From contig JAITJA010000109.1 of assembly GCA_031279175.1 (NCBI GenBank), positions 1 through 13,497 on the forward strand: a stretch of 13,497 bases of DNA, in the 5' to 3' direction. The translations under genes and the position numbers were made by a program. Within the stretch, counting starts at the first letter, position 1. The number at the start of each line of letters is the position of its first letter. The notes under the pieces were generated by a model. It had not been told where the DNA came from, searched no databases, and saw nothing but the letters and a program-made list of their open reading frames with translations. This document shows, in pieces, positions 1 to 6,782 of this stretch. Source of the stretch: Odoribacteraceae bacterium. GTDB taxonomy: Bacteria; Bacteroidota; Bacteroidia; Bacteroidales; Marinifilaceae.

Positions 1-240
1 GTCGATGGTGGCTCCCGCCGGGAAGAGCCACGCGAGGGCGCCGGGGGAGAGGAGGTATGCATTGATGAGGTAGTTGACGGGGACCGTGACGAGGAGGACG
101 AAGGCCACGGCGACGCCTAACCCGACGGATGTCTTGACCGTTTTGGAGACGGCCAGGTATGAGCACATCCCGAGGAAGTAGGCGAAGATCATGTTGTCGA
201 TGAAGGTCGAGCGGATGAATATGTTAACGAGGTTTTCCAT
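1..240 (-). CDS. nqrE: Na+-translocating NADH:quinone reductase subunit E (3' part missing)
   Basis: The frame opens with ATG at 240 and stays open for 80 codons to the window edge, so the C-terminal part (about 60% of a roughly 200-residue family) is outside. The visible N-terminus, beginning MENLVNIFIR, has two hydrophobic helices and the motif YFLGMCSYLAVSK. Cys26 in this motif matches by position the conserved NqrE cysteine that, with cysteines of NqrD, holds an iron centre in the membrane in the Vibrio cholerae enzyme (family knowledge). The subunit sits in the inner membrane and takes part in electron transfer coupled to Na+ export. It starts only 4 bp after the nqrD stop, so translation is probably coupled. 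RnfA is a paralogue, but the neighbours settle the choice for NqrE. Confidence 0.95.
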   Translation of the reverse strand, partial: MENLVNIFIRSTFIDNMIFAYFLGMCSYLAVSKTVKTSVGLGVAVAFVLLVTVPVNYLINAYLLSPGALAWLFPAGATID

Positions 241-244
241 GTGG

Positions 245-874
245 TTATTGTTCGATGAGTTCTTTGTTTCTTGCCCTGTGTATCCAGATGATGACGCCCG
301 CAAGGATGAGGGCCATGGGTGGCAGGATCATGAGGCCGTTGTCCGCGTATCCCCAGTTGTAGAGGGCCCGGGGGATGACGCGTGCACCGAAGAGGGTTCC
401 GGAGCCGAGTAGCTCGCGGAAGAAGGCGATGACGAGCAGGACGATCGCGTAGCCGATGCCGTTACCGGCGCCGTCGAGGAGCGATGGCCAGGGTTTGTTG
501 GCCAGGGCGAATGCCTCGACGCGTCCCATGATGATACAGTTGGTGATGATCAGGCCCACGAAGACGGAGAGTTGCTTGCTGACGTCGTAGGCGAAGGCCT
601 TAAGGAGCTGGTCGATGATGATGACGAGCGCGGAGACGACGACGAGCTGGACGATAATGCGGACGCGGGTGGGGATGGCGTCGCGGAGTGACGAGAGGAT
701 GAGGCTGGCGAGGGCGGTGACGGCGGTGACGGAGAGTCCCATGACGAGGGCCGGTTCCATCTTGGCTGTGACGGCGAGGGCCGAGCAGATGCCGAGGATC
801 TGCACGAGGATCGCGTTGTTTTTATTTAGCGGGCCGAGCAGTAGCTGTCGGTTTTTGGCGGTGAGTATTTTCAT
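245..874 (-). CDS. nqrD: Na+-translocating NADH:quinone reductase subunit D
   Basis: This 209-residue integral membrane protein has the usual length for NqrD and about six hydrophobic segments (roughly residues 20-36, 42-61, 70-92, 102-120, 138-156 and 178-199). Cys30 (in QILGICSALAVT) and Cys113 (in IITNCIIMGR) match the two conserved cysteines (29 and 112 in Vibrio cholerae) that, with NqrE, bind the intramembrane iron centre on the electron path from cytoplasm to periplasm (family knowledge). The ATG overlaps the nqrC stop in an ATGA junction, which shows tight translational coupling. The paralogue RnfE is excluded by the surrounding nqrA, nqrB and nqrC. Confidence 0.96.
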   Translation of the reverse strand: MKILTAKNRQLLLGPLNKNNAILVQILGICSALAVTAKMEPALVMGLSVTAVTALASLILSSLRDAIPTRVRIIVQLVVVSALVIIIDQLLKAFAYDVSKQLSVFVGLIITNCIIMGRVEAFALANKPWPSLLDGAGNGIGYAIVLLVIAFFRELLGSGTLFGARVIPRALYNWGYADNGLMILPPMALILAGVIIWIHRARNKELIEQ

Positions 875-1560
875 GGTAGTGATTTTAGGAAGGGTTCATA
901 GGAGGTCAGGCTATTCTTGAGCATGGCCTCGACGCCTTTCGAGGTGATCGTGCCGCCGGAGATGGCGTCGACCTCGTGTGTGCCGGTGGCTTTCCCGCCT
1001 TTCTCGACGCGGATGGAGACGAGTGTTTCTCCGTCGAAGAGTGTTTTACCGTCGAAGCGCGACTGGAAGTCGTCGCGCGTGATCTCCGCACCGAGCCCTG
1101 GGGTTTCTCCCTTGTGGTCGAAGACGGCCCCGAAGATGGTGTTTTTGTCCTCGTTCAGGGAGATGTATCCCCATAGCGGTCCCCATAGCCCGGCGCCGCG
1201 CACGGGTAGTATGTACTTGGTTTCCCCGTTGACGCGGGCGATGAAGACGGGTAGTCGTCGTTCCCCGGGAGCTTTTTTTATTTCCTTCCCGGGGTCGATG
1301 GCGAAGGCATCACCGGGGATTTCTTCCCCGCTGGTGTTGACGATGAATTGCCGCGTGATGTAGGTATTGAATGCTTCCCGTGACGCGTCCCTGGTGACGT
1401 TGATCTTGACGGAGCGGAGGATGTTTTGCCGTTTCTCGTTCTCGATGTTTTCGTTTTGCCGGGGTTGCAGTCCGGTGGAGACGATCGTGAGGACGACCGC
1501 CACGACGAGTACCATGACGGTTGAGAAGAGGAAGGTGTATTTGTTGCTTTCTTTGTTCAT
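871..1560 (-). CDS. nqrC: Na+-translocating NADH:quinone reductase subunit C (covalent FMN subunit)
   Basis: The protein has 229 residues: one N-terminal membrane anchor (about residues 11-28) followed by a periplasmic FMN-binding domain. The flavinylation site is SGGT at 201-204 within HEVDAISGGTITS, so Thr204 should carry FMN through a phosphoester bond made by ApbE (family knowledge). The usual form is SGAT; here Ala is replaced by Gly while the acceptor Thr is kept. Other conserved stretches are RGAGLWGPLWGYI (121-133) and ETPGLGAEI (152-160). The flavin passes electrons from the membrane iron centre toward the FMN of NqrB. The gene starts 30 bp after nqrB and its stop overlaps the nqrD start. 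RnfG is related, but the neighbours indicate NqrC. Confidence 0.96.
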   Translation of the reverse strand: MNKESNKYTFLFSTVMVLVVAVVLTIVSTGLQPRQNENIENEKRQNILRSVKINVTRDASREAFNTYITRQFIVNTSGEEIPGDAFAIDPGKEIKKAPGERRLPVFIARVNGETKYILPVRGAGLWGPLWGYISLNEDKNTIFGAVFDHKGETPGLGAEITRDDFQSRFDGKTLFDGETLVSIRVEKGGKATGTHEVDAISGGTITSKGVEAMLKNSLTSYEPFLKSLP

Positions 1561-1590
1561 GTCTTTGTCAAGTAATGGTGAGGGATCGCG

Positions 1591-2733
1591 TCAAGCGGGT
1601 ATTTTTCCTCGTTTGAGCCTGCGCGCGACGTTGCGTTGCACGACGCACCAGTCGATGAGTGGCGCGAAGGTGTTCATCAGGAGGATGGCTAGCATCATTC
1701 CTTCCGGGTAGCCGGGATTGAGCACCCGGATGACGATGGCGACGATTCCGACGAGCAGGCCGTAGATCCATTTCCCGGCGGCGGTTTGGGCAGCGGTCAC
1801 GGGGTCGGTGGCCATGAAGACCGCGCCGAAGGCGAATCCTCCCGCGAGGAGGTGACGGGCGACGGTGACGTGGCTGTATGGGTTGGCGTCGGGTAGCGCG
1901 TGTTGCAGCAGTAAGGCCGTGCCGGCCCCGCCGATAAAGACGGCGAGCATGATTTTCCAGCTTGCCACGCCCGTGACGAGTAGTAAGACGGCGCCAAGGA
2001 GGATGCAGAACGCGGAGGTCTCTCCGATAGAACCGGGGATGAGTCCCCAGAACATCGTTCCCAGGTCGTGCGTGAAGGGGGTTCCCTGGTAGGCTTCCGC
2101 GAGTGGCGTTGCCCGCGACACGCCGTCGGCCAGGCCGTCGACCCATACTTTGTCACCACTCACGCGCGACGGGTAGGAGAAGAAGAAGAAGGCGCGGGCC
2201 AGCAGTGCCGGGTTCCAGATATTCATGCCGGTTCCACCGAAGATCTCTTTGCCGATGATGACGGCAAAGGCCGTGGAGAGGCCGACCATCCATAACGGGG
2301 CGGTGACGGGCATGACCATCGGGATGAGTAGCCCCGAGACGAGGAATCCCTCGTTGATCTCGTGGCCGCGGAGCTGGGCGGCGGTGAATTCTATGCCAAG
2401 ACCTACCACGTACGACACGACGATCATCGGTAGCACGCGCCAGAAGCCGTGGAGGAAGAGCGACCAGAAGCCGGGTTCGCCTCCCGTCGCGAGGAAGTGC
2501 TGGTAGCCGACGTTGTACATGCCGAAGAGTAACGCGGGGACAAGGGCGAGCACCACGACGCTCATCATTCGTTTGAGGTCGACGGCGTCGCGGATGGCAC
2601 AACCGGAACGCGTCACGCGGTCGGGCACGTAAAGGAAGGTCACGCCGGCGAAGAGGGAGTGCAACGCGCTGTATTTCCCGCCTTTTTCGAAGGCCGGCTT
2701 GTGTTTATCCAGGAACGAGCGTAGGAATTTCAT
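1591..2733 (-). CDS. nqrB: Na+-translocating NADH:quinone reductase subunit B
   Basis: This is a 380-residue polytopic membrane subunit with about ten hydrophobic segments. It is shorter than the Vibrio cholerae protein (about 415 residues), mainly at the N-terminus. Strong family landmarks are HEINEGFLVSGLL (124-136), FGGTGMNIWNPALLARAF (165-182) and FMATDPVTAA (306-315). NqrB binds riboflavin and a covalent FMN, contributes to the quinone site and is central to Na+ transport (family knowledge). The FMN acceptor is inferred to be Thr209 in DGVSRATPLAE; the motif reads SRAT, not the familiar SGAT. The gene lies 16 bp downstream of nqrA in one transcription unit. The paralogue RnfD is a less likely reading because nqrA, nqrC and nqrD flank it. 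Confidence 0.96.
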   Translation of the reverse strand: MKFLRSFLDKHKPAFEKGGKYSALHSLFAGVTFLYVPDRVTRSGCAIRDAVDLKRMMSVVVLALVPALLFGMYNVGYQHFLATGGEPGFWSLFLHGFWRVLPMIVVSYVVGLGIEFTAAQLRGHEINEGFLVSGLLIPMVMPVTAPLWMVGLSTAFAVIIGKEIFGGTGMNIWNPALLARAFFFFSYPSRVSGDKVWVDGLADGVSRATPLAEAYQGTPFTHDLGTMFWGLIPGSIGETSAFCILLGAVLLLVTGVASWKIMLAVFIGGAGTALLLQHALPDANPYSHVTVARHLLAGGFAFGAVFMATDPVTAAQTAAGKWIYGLLVGIVAIVIRVLNPGYPEGMMLAILLMNTFAPLIDWCVVQRNVARRLKRGKIPA

Positions 2734-2749
2734 TTGTTATTTGTTTTTG

Positions 2750-4093
2750 TCACGTCAGTTCTTTCATCATTAACGCGATCCCGTCGGCGACTATTTCTTG
2801 TACCGGGATCTTCGAGGTGCACGCGAACTCGCATAGGGCGAGGTCTTCCGGGGCGATCTCGTAGATGCCGAGTTGCTCCATTTTCTCGATATCCCCGGCA
2901 AGGATCGCCTTGAGCAGGTAGACGGGGAGGATGTCCATCGGGAGGACTTTCTCGTATTGCCCGCTCGCGACGAAAGCCCGTTGCTCGCCGTGGTAGTTCG
3001 TGTCCAGGCGGTAGCGCTTCCCCGGGAAGAGGAAGGAGGGGAAGGTGCGCGACATGGAGAATTTGTCGAACCCGGGCATGGCCCAGCCGAGGAACTCGGG
3101 GCGGTCGCCTTCGGGGATCACGGTGAGCATCTGGTGGTAGAAGCCCAGGAAGGAGTCCATCTCTACCCGGTCGCCGGTGAGGACATTGCCGGAGATGACG
3201 CGCTGGCGACCCCGGTCGCGTAACCGTCCCTCGACGATGCTCCCGATACGCGCGCCGGCGATCGTTTCGATGTACGCGGGTTCCGTTACTTCCGACCCGG
3301 CAAGGGCGATGGTCTTCCGGGGGTCGACCTGACCGCCCAAGAGGAATCGCCCGATGAGCGCCGCGTCGGGAAGGTTTACTACCCACGCGATCTCTCCCTT
3401 GTGGAGGGGGGCGAGGTGGTGGATCTGCACGCCCGCGTTGCCGGCGGGGTGCGGCCCGGAGAAGTAGTTAACGCGCGCGTTGTCCGGGAAGTGCCAGTCG
3501 TCTTTCTCTCTCGCGTTGACGTGTAGCGCCCCGCCGGCGAGCGTGTCCAGTGCCTCGAGACCTGCCCGGATGGCCGCCGCGTCGTTCTGCAAGAGCACGC
3601 GGTAGTCCGGCGCCAGCGGGCTGGAGTCGAAGGCTGTAACGAAAATGGCCACGGGACGGGCGGAGGGATCGGCGATAATGTCGTATGGGCGTTGCTTGAT
3701 CAACGGCCAGAGGCCGCTCTCGAGGAGTAGCTCGATGATCTTTTCCCGGGAGAGTTTGCCGGCGGGTGGGACGTCGAAACGCTTGTAGGTGATTTTCTCG
3801 TCGGCTTTCACGGTGACGGCGAGGAGTTGCCGTTTTTCTCCCCGGCAGATGGCGTCGATAACCCCGCTGACCGGCGCGGTGAATTTCACTTCCGGCCTGT
3901 ACTTGTCCGAGAACAGGGGGTCGCCCGCGCGTACCGCGTCACCAACCCTGACCTCGAGCCTGGGGACGAGCGCCCGGAAGTCGGTAGGCTTGACCGCGTA
4001 GAGATCGCTTGACACGCGGAATATTTTCCTCGCGTCTGCCTCTCCTTGTAGTTTGATGTCAAGACCTTTCTTGAGTGTTATTCTTTTTGACAT
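2750..4093 (-). CDS. nqrA: Na+-translocating NADH:quinone reductase subunit A
   Basis: This 447-residue soluble, membrane-attached subunit is the same size as well-studied NqrA (about 446). The N-terminal barrel-sandwich part is visible in the stretches around VRVGDAVRAGDPLFSDKY (50-67) and FTAPVSGVIDAI (71-82), followed by the family's central and C-terminal domains, including GFYHQMLTVIPEGD (317-330). NqrA lies on the cytoplasmic side, packs against NqrB and has been linked to quinone binding; it has no Fe-S cluster or flavin of its own (family knowledge). It is the first gene of the operon, with a Bacteroidetes-type promoter about 40 bp upstream. No strong Shine-Dalgarno sequence is seen, as is common in this phylum. 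RnfC is the nearest paralogue, but the CxxC ferredoxin motifs of RnfC are absent. Confidence 0.96.
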   Translation of the reverse strand: MSKRITLKKGLDIKLQGEADARKIFRVSSDLYAVKPTDFRALVPRLEVRVGDAVRAGDPLFSDKYRPEVKFTAPVSGVIDAICRGEKRQLLAVTVKADEKITYKRFDVPPAGKLSREKIIELLLESGLWPLIKQRPYDIIADPSARPVAIFVTAFDSSPLAPDYRVLLQNDAAAIRAGLEALDTLAGGALHVNAREKDDWHFPDNARVNYFSGPHPAGNAGVQIHHLAPLHKGEIAWVVNLPDAALIGRFLLGGQVDPRKTIALAGSEVTEPAYIETIAGARIGSIVEGRLRDRGRQRVISGNVLTGDRVEMDSFLGFYHQMLTVIPEGDRPEFLGWAMPGFDKFSMSRTFPSFLFPGKRYRLDTNYHGEQRAFVASGQYEKVLPMDILPVYLLKAILAGDIEKMEQLGIYEIAPEDLALCEFACTSKIPVQEIVADGIALMMKELT

Positions 4094-4116
4094 GCTACGG
4101 TGTTTTGTAAACGAGT

Positions 4117-4131
4117 CGCTTGAAGCAAGCG
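4117..4131. repeat. 15-bp perfect palindrome near the predicted nqr transcript start
   Basis: The sequence CGCTTG-AAG-CAAGCG is a perfect 6-3-6 inverted repeat. It begins 3 bp beyond the -7 element of the nqr promoter, so the expected start of transcription falls inside or next to it. It could be a repressor operator or a hairpin at the 5' end of the mRNA. No known operator consensus is recognised, so the role is inferred. Confidence 0.4.
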
Positions 4132-4134
4132 GGG

Positions 4135-4165
4135 CGAAAGTACGACTTTTTTGTCATTCGTGAAA
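4135..4165 (-). promoter_or_regulatory. Predicted promoter of the nqr operon
   Basis: On the minus strand the sequence reads TTTC (4165-4162), exactly 19 bp, then TACTTTCG (4142-4135). The Bacteroidetes housekeeping promoter is TTTG-N19-TAnnTTTG, so each element has one mismatch and the spacer is exact. The -7 element ends 41 bp before the nqrA ATG, which allows a leader of about 35 nt. Confidence 0.6.
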
Positions 4166-4254
4166 GACAGGTGCGACTTGTCGCGGGGCTAACGCGGTTC
4201 TATCCGGACAGGATCTTCAAGAGGGCAAGGGTGCGCCGGGCGAAAAGACCGCCA

Positions 4255-4317
4255 ATTCTTTCGAGGGAATCAGCGATTCTCGCGAGGGTATTAGCGATTC
4301 TTCCGCGAGAATTTACC
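4255..4317. repeat. 21-bp imperfect tandem repeat, three units
   Basis: Units begin at 4255, 4276 and 4297. The first two are well conserved (ATTCT, two variable bases, CGAGGG, then AT and AGCG), and the third keeps ATTCT and a CGCGAG core. The block also contains a perfect 9-bp inverted repeat, ATTCTCGCG (4276-4284) with CGCGAGAAT (4304-4312), around a 19-nt loop. It lies about 90 bp upstream of the nqr promoter. It may be an array of regulator sites, a folded RNA element read through from the upstream operon, or a slippage product. No family is recognised. Confidence 0.5.
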
Positions 4318-4406
4318 AGAAAAACGTCCGTTAACCCGGGTCCCGGGGAAGAATGAAGCGAGAGAAAAGGGGTAAGAAACGAGCGCTCATCGCGTCTTCA
4401 CGACGG

Positions 4407-4440
4407 GAAAGAAAACACGCGTACACCGCGGCCACGCGTG
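4407..4440 (-). terminator. Probable intrinsic terminator of the hydrogenase operon
   Basis: On the minus strand a 7-bp perfect stem, CACGCGT (4440-4434) paired with ACGCGTG (4422-4416), encloses an 11-nt loop and is followed directly by TTTTCTTTCCC. It begins 48 bp past the hndA stop codon, as expected for a rho-independent terminator. The stem is short and the T tract is interrupted, so termination may be partial. Confidence 0.5.
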
Positions 4441-4487
4441 CTTTTGCTCGTCCACCGCGGTTTTCCTTACTTCAATTTCCCGTTTAT

Positions 4488-4976
4488 CTAACTGGATTTC
4501 TCGGCGTGTTCGGTGATGATTTTCTCGACTTCGGCGTGGGTGACGCGCCCGTAGACCTTCTCGCCGACGAGGACGACCGGGGCCAGGCCACAAGCGCCAA
4601 CGCAACGAAGGCTGTCGAGGGAGAACTGCCCGTCGGGGGTGACGCCTCCTGCATTGATTTCCAGGCGACGCTTGAACTCGTCAAGGATTGTTTCCGCGCC
4701 GCGAACGTAGCAGGCCGTGCCCATGCAGACGGAGATGGGGTGCTTGCCTTTCGGGGTCATCGTGAAAAAGGAGTAGAAGGTGACGACGCCGTAAACCCGC
4801 GACACGGGGACGCGTAGCTGGCGGGCAATCACTTCTTGCACCTCGCGCGGCAGGTAGCCGAGCGTTCCCTGTGCCTCGTGGAGGATATTGATCAGCTCTC
4901 CCGGTTGATTATCGTGTTTAGCGCAGATCTTCACCAGCGTTTCGATCGCGCACTTGGGTAATGTAATGGTGGTCAT
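4488..4976 (-). CDS. hndA: NAD-linked [FeFe] hydrogenase NuoE-like 2Fe-2S subunit (HndA/HydC)
   Basis: This 162-residue protein belongs to the NuoE (24 kDa) thioredoxin-like ferredoxin family. A helical N-terminal part (GELINILHEAQGTLGYLP, 26-43) precedes the fold that binds one [2Fe-2S] cluster through Cys84 and Cys89 (CMGTACYVRG) and Cys125 and Cys129 (CVGACG). In HydABC and HndABCD complexes this subunit binds next to the NuoF-like flavoprotein and relays electrons in the cytoplasm (family knowledge). It is the last gene of the operon, 12 bp after hndD, whereas the classic Desulfovibrio operon begins with it. Complex I NuoE is unlikely because no other Nuo genes are present and a hydrogenase catalytic subunit is adjacent. 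Confidence 0.93.
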   Translation of the reverse strand: MTTITLPKCAIETLVKICAKHDNQPGELINILHEAQGTLGYLPREVQEVIARQLRVPVSRVYGVVTFYSFFTMTPKGKHPISVCMGTACYVRGAETILDEFKRRLEINAGGVTPDGQFSLDSLRCVGACGLAPVVLVGEKVYGRVTHAEVEKIITEHAEKSS

Positions 4977-4988
4977 GATTCCTTTATT

Positions 4989-6761
4989 TTATTGTTCCCG
5001 GATCTCCTTTCCCTTGTTGAAATAGGAGGTGTGGAGGAGGTGGTGGGCTTTCTCGCCGAGCGGTTTGCCGAGGAACTCCTCGTAGAGCTTGATGATGTAC
5101 GGATTCTCGTGCGATTTGCGGCGCGTTTTCCCCTCGTCCTCGGCGTATAGCGCCCTGGCGCGAGCCTTGAGCCGGTTAGAATCGCCGTGATGCAACGGTT
5201 GCCCGCCACCACCGATACAGCCGCCGGGGCAGGCCATGATCTCGATCGCGTGGTATTCCGATTTTCCTTCTCTTATCTCCTCGAGTAGCGCGCGGGCGTT
5301 ACCAAGCCCGTGGGCGACGCCGATTTTCAGCTGGAAGCCGTTCAGGTCGACGGTGGCTTTCTTGAGGCCTTGCAAGCCGCGGACGTTCTCGAAGTTCACG
5401 TTCTCGAGTTTTTTCCCGGTGTAAAGCTCGTGGGCCGTGCGGAGGGCCGCTTCCATGACCCCGCCGGACGCCCCGAAGATGACGCTAGCGCCGGAGGATT
5501 CCCCCATCGGATTGTCGAAGTCGTCATCGGGGAGCGCGTTGAAGTCGATGTTGGCCCGCTTGAGGAGGCTGGCCAGCTCGCGGGTGGAGAGGGAGTAATT
5601 GACGTCGGGATCGCCATCGACCTTGAACTCGTCGCGGGCGCACTCGTATTTCTTTGCCAGGCAGGGCATGATGGAGACGACGACCAGCTCTTCGCGTTTG
5701 ACTCCCGTTTGTCGCGCCCACCATGTTTTGGCGATAGCGCCGAACATTTGTTGCGGCGAGCGGGCCGAGGAGGGGATTTCCAGCATGTCAGGGAAATGGT
5801 GCTCGAAGAAATTCACCCATGCCGGGCAGCAGGAGGTGAGGATCGGGAGGGCGACGCTCTTGTCGCCGGCGAGGAAGCGGGAGAGGCGGTCGAGTAGCTC
5901 GGAGCCTTCTTCCATGATGGTGAGATCGGCGGCGAAGTCGGTGTCGAAGACCTTGTTGAAGCCGAGGGCGCGCAGGGCGGAGACCATCTTCCCGGTGACA
6001 GGCGTTCCGACCGGCATCCCGAATTCCTCCCCGAGGGCGGCGCGGACGGCCGGCGCGGTTTGCACGATGACGGTTTTGGCGGGGTTGGCGAGGTCTTCCA
6101 GCAATCGGTTGGTGTGGTCGTTCTCGGTGAGCGCGCCGACGGGACAGACGGCGACGCATTGCCCGCAGTAGGTGCACCCGGAATCCCGGAGCGGCATCTC
6201 GAAGGCGGGAGAGATGGTGGAGTCGAAACCCCGGTTGATGGCGGCGAGCGCCCCGACGGTTTGTACCTTGTTGCACATCATCTCGCAACGACGGCAGTAG
6301 ATGCACTTGTTCATGTCGCGGATGATTGACGGGGAGGTCTCTTTCACGCGGTTCGATGACGCTCCCTTGAAGGGTATTTCCCTTATTTTAAGTCGCGCGG
6401 CCATCTCTTGCAGCTCGCAGTTCCCTGATTTCGGGCAGACGAGGCAGTCGGTGGGATGATCCGAGAGGATCAGCTCGAGGACAGTTTTCTGCGCGTTCAT
6501 CACGCGCGCGCTGGTGGTGGTGACGTTCATTCCCTCCTCGCAACGCGTGGAGCAGGCCGGCGCGAGGTTTCTCCTTCCCTCGATTTCTACCGCGCATATT
6601 CTGCAGGAGGCGGGGAGGTTGGTGATGCACATGCCTTGCAGGTTCATGTAGCAGAGGGAGGGGACGCGAATGCCGATTCCTCGCGCGGCGTCGAGGAGGG
6701 AGGTGCCGCGGGGGACTTCCACGCGTTTCCGGTCTATTTGCAGTTTGATTGTTTGTTCCAT
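4989..6761 (-). CDS. hndD: [FeFe] hydrogenase catalytic subunit (HndD/HydA type)
   Basis: This 590-residue enzyme reversibly forms H2 from protons. In order it has an N-terminal [2Fe-2S] domain (Cys37, 53, 56, 70), a His102-Cys106-Cys109-Cys115 [4Fe-4S] site, two ferredoxin-type [4Fe-4S] clusters (Cys153/156/159/163 and Cys196/199/202/206) and the H-cluster domain. The three H-cluster signatures are TSCCPAW (309-315), MPCLAKKYE (365-373) and MACPGGCIGGGGQP (509-522). Cys312, 367, 511 and 515 are the expected cluster ligands and Cys311 the proton-relay cysteine. A C-terminal small-subunit-like tail (about 550-585) follows. With HndA, HndB and HndC it should use NADH and ferredoxin (group A3-like, inferred). 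Maturases are not in the window. The first 2Fe-2S loop is longer than usual and contains an extra Cys45. Confidence 0.97.
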   Translation of the reverse strand: MEQTIKLQIDRKRVEVPRGTSLLDAARGIGIRVPSLCYMNLQGMCITNLPASCRICAVEIEGRRNLAPACSTRCEEGMNVTTTSARVMNAQKTVLELILSDHPTDCLVCPKSGNCELQEMAARLKIREIPFKGASSNRVKETSPSIIRDMNKCIYCRRCEMMCNKVQTVGALAAINRGFDSTISPAFEMPLRDSGCTYCGQCVAVCPVGALTENDHTNRLLEDLANPAKTVIVQTAPAVRAALGEEFGMPVGTPVTGKMVSALRALGFNKVFDTDFAADLTIMEEGSELLDRLSRFLAGDKSVALPILTSCCPAWVNFFEHHFPDMLEIPSSARSPQQMFGAIAKTWWARQTGVKREELVVVSIMPCLAKKYECARDEFKVDGDPDVNYSLSTRELASLLKRANIDFNALPDDDFDNPMGESSGASVIFGASGGVMEAALRTAHELYTGKKLENVNFENVRGLQGLKKATVDLNGFQLKIGVAHGLGNARALLEEIREGKSEYHAIEIMACPGGCIGGGGQPLHHGDSNRLKARARALYAEDEGKTRRKSHENPYIIKLYEEFLGKPLGEKAHHLLHTSYFNKGKEIREQ

Positions 6762-6782
6762 GATGATTGGGTGTTGATTCCG

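Larger units (their letters stand above)
4094..4487. other. Intergenic region between nqr and hydrogenase operons, no gene
   Basis: These 394 bp separate two operons that run in the same direction. On the minus strand the order is: terminator-like hairpin of the hydrogenase operon (4407-4440), 21-bp repeat block (4255-4317), nqr promoter (4135-4165) and a palindrome close to the transcript start (4117-4131). Short open frames exist on the plus strand (4120-4356, 4353-4817), but they have no recognisable domain. The first is built from the promoter and repeat block, and the second runs through the antisense of hndA. Confidence 0.6.

Noticed and set aside
1..4093. The membrane operon read as Rnf (ferredoxin:NAD+ oxidoreductase).
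   Set aside because: NqrA lacks the ferredoxin-type cysteines of RnfC, the order nqrA-B-C-D-E is that of Nqr, and no RnfB-like Fe-S protein is present.
4120..4356. A 78-codon plus-strand open frame with a 7-residue repeat (ILSRESA, ILARVLA, ILPREFT) between the operons.
   Set aside because: It is made of the antisense of the nqr promoter and the 21-bp repeat, which is in phase only because 21 is a multiple of 3. It has no ribosome-binding or domain signal and is followed by no partner gene.
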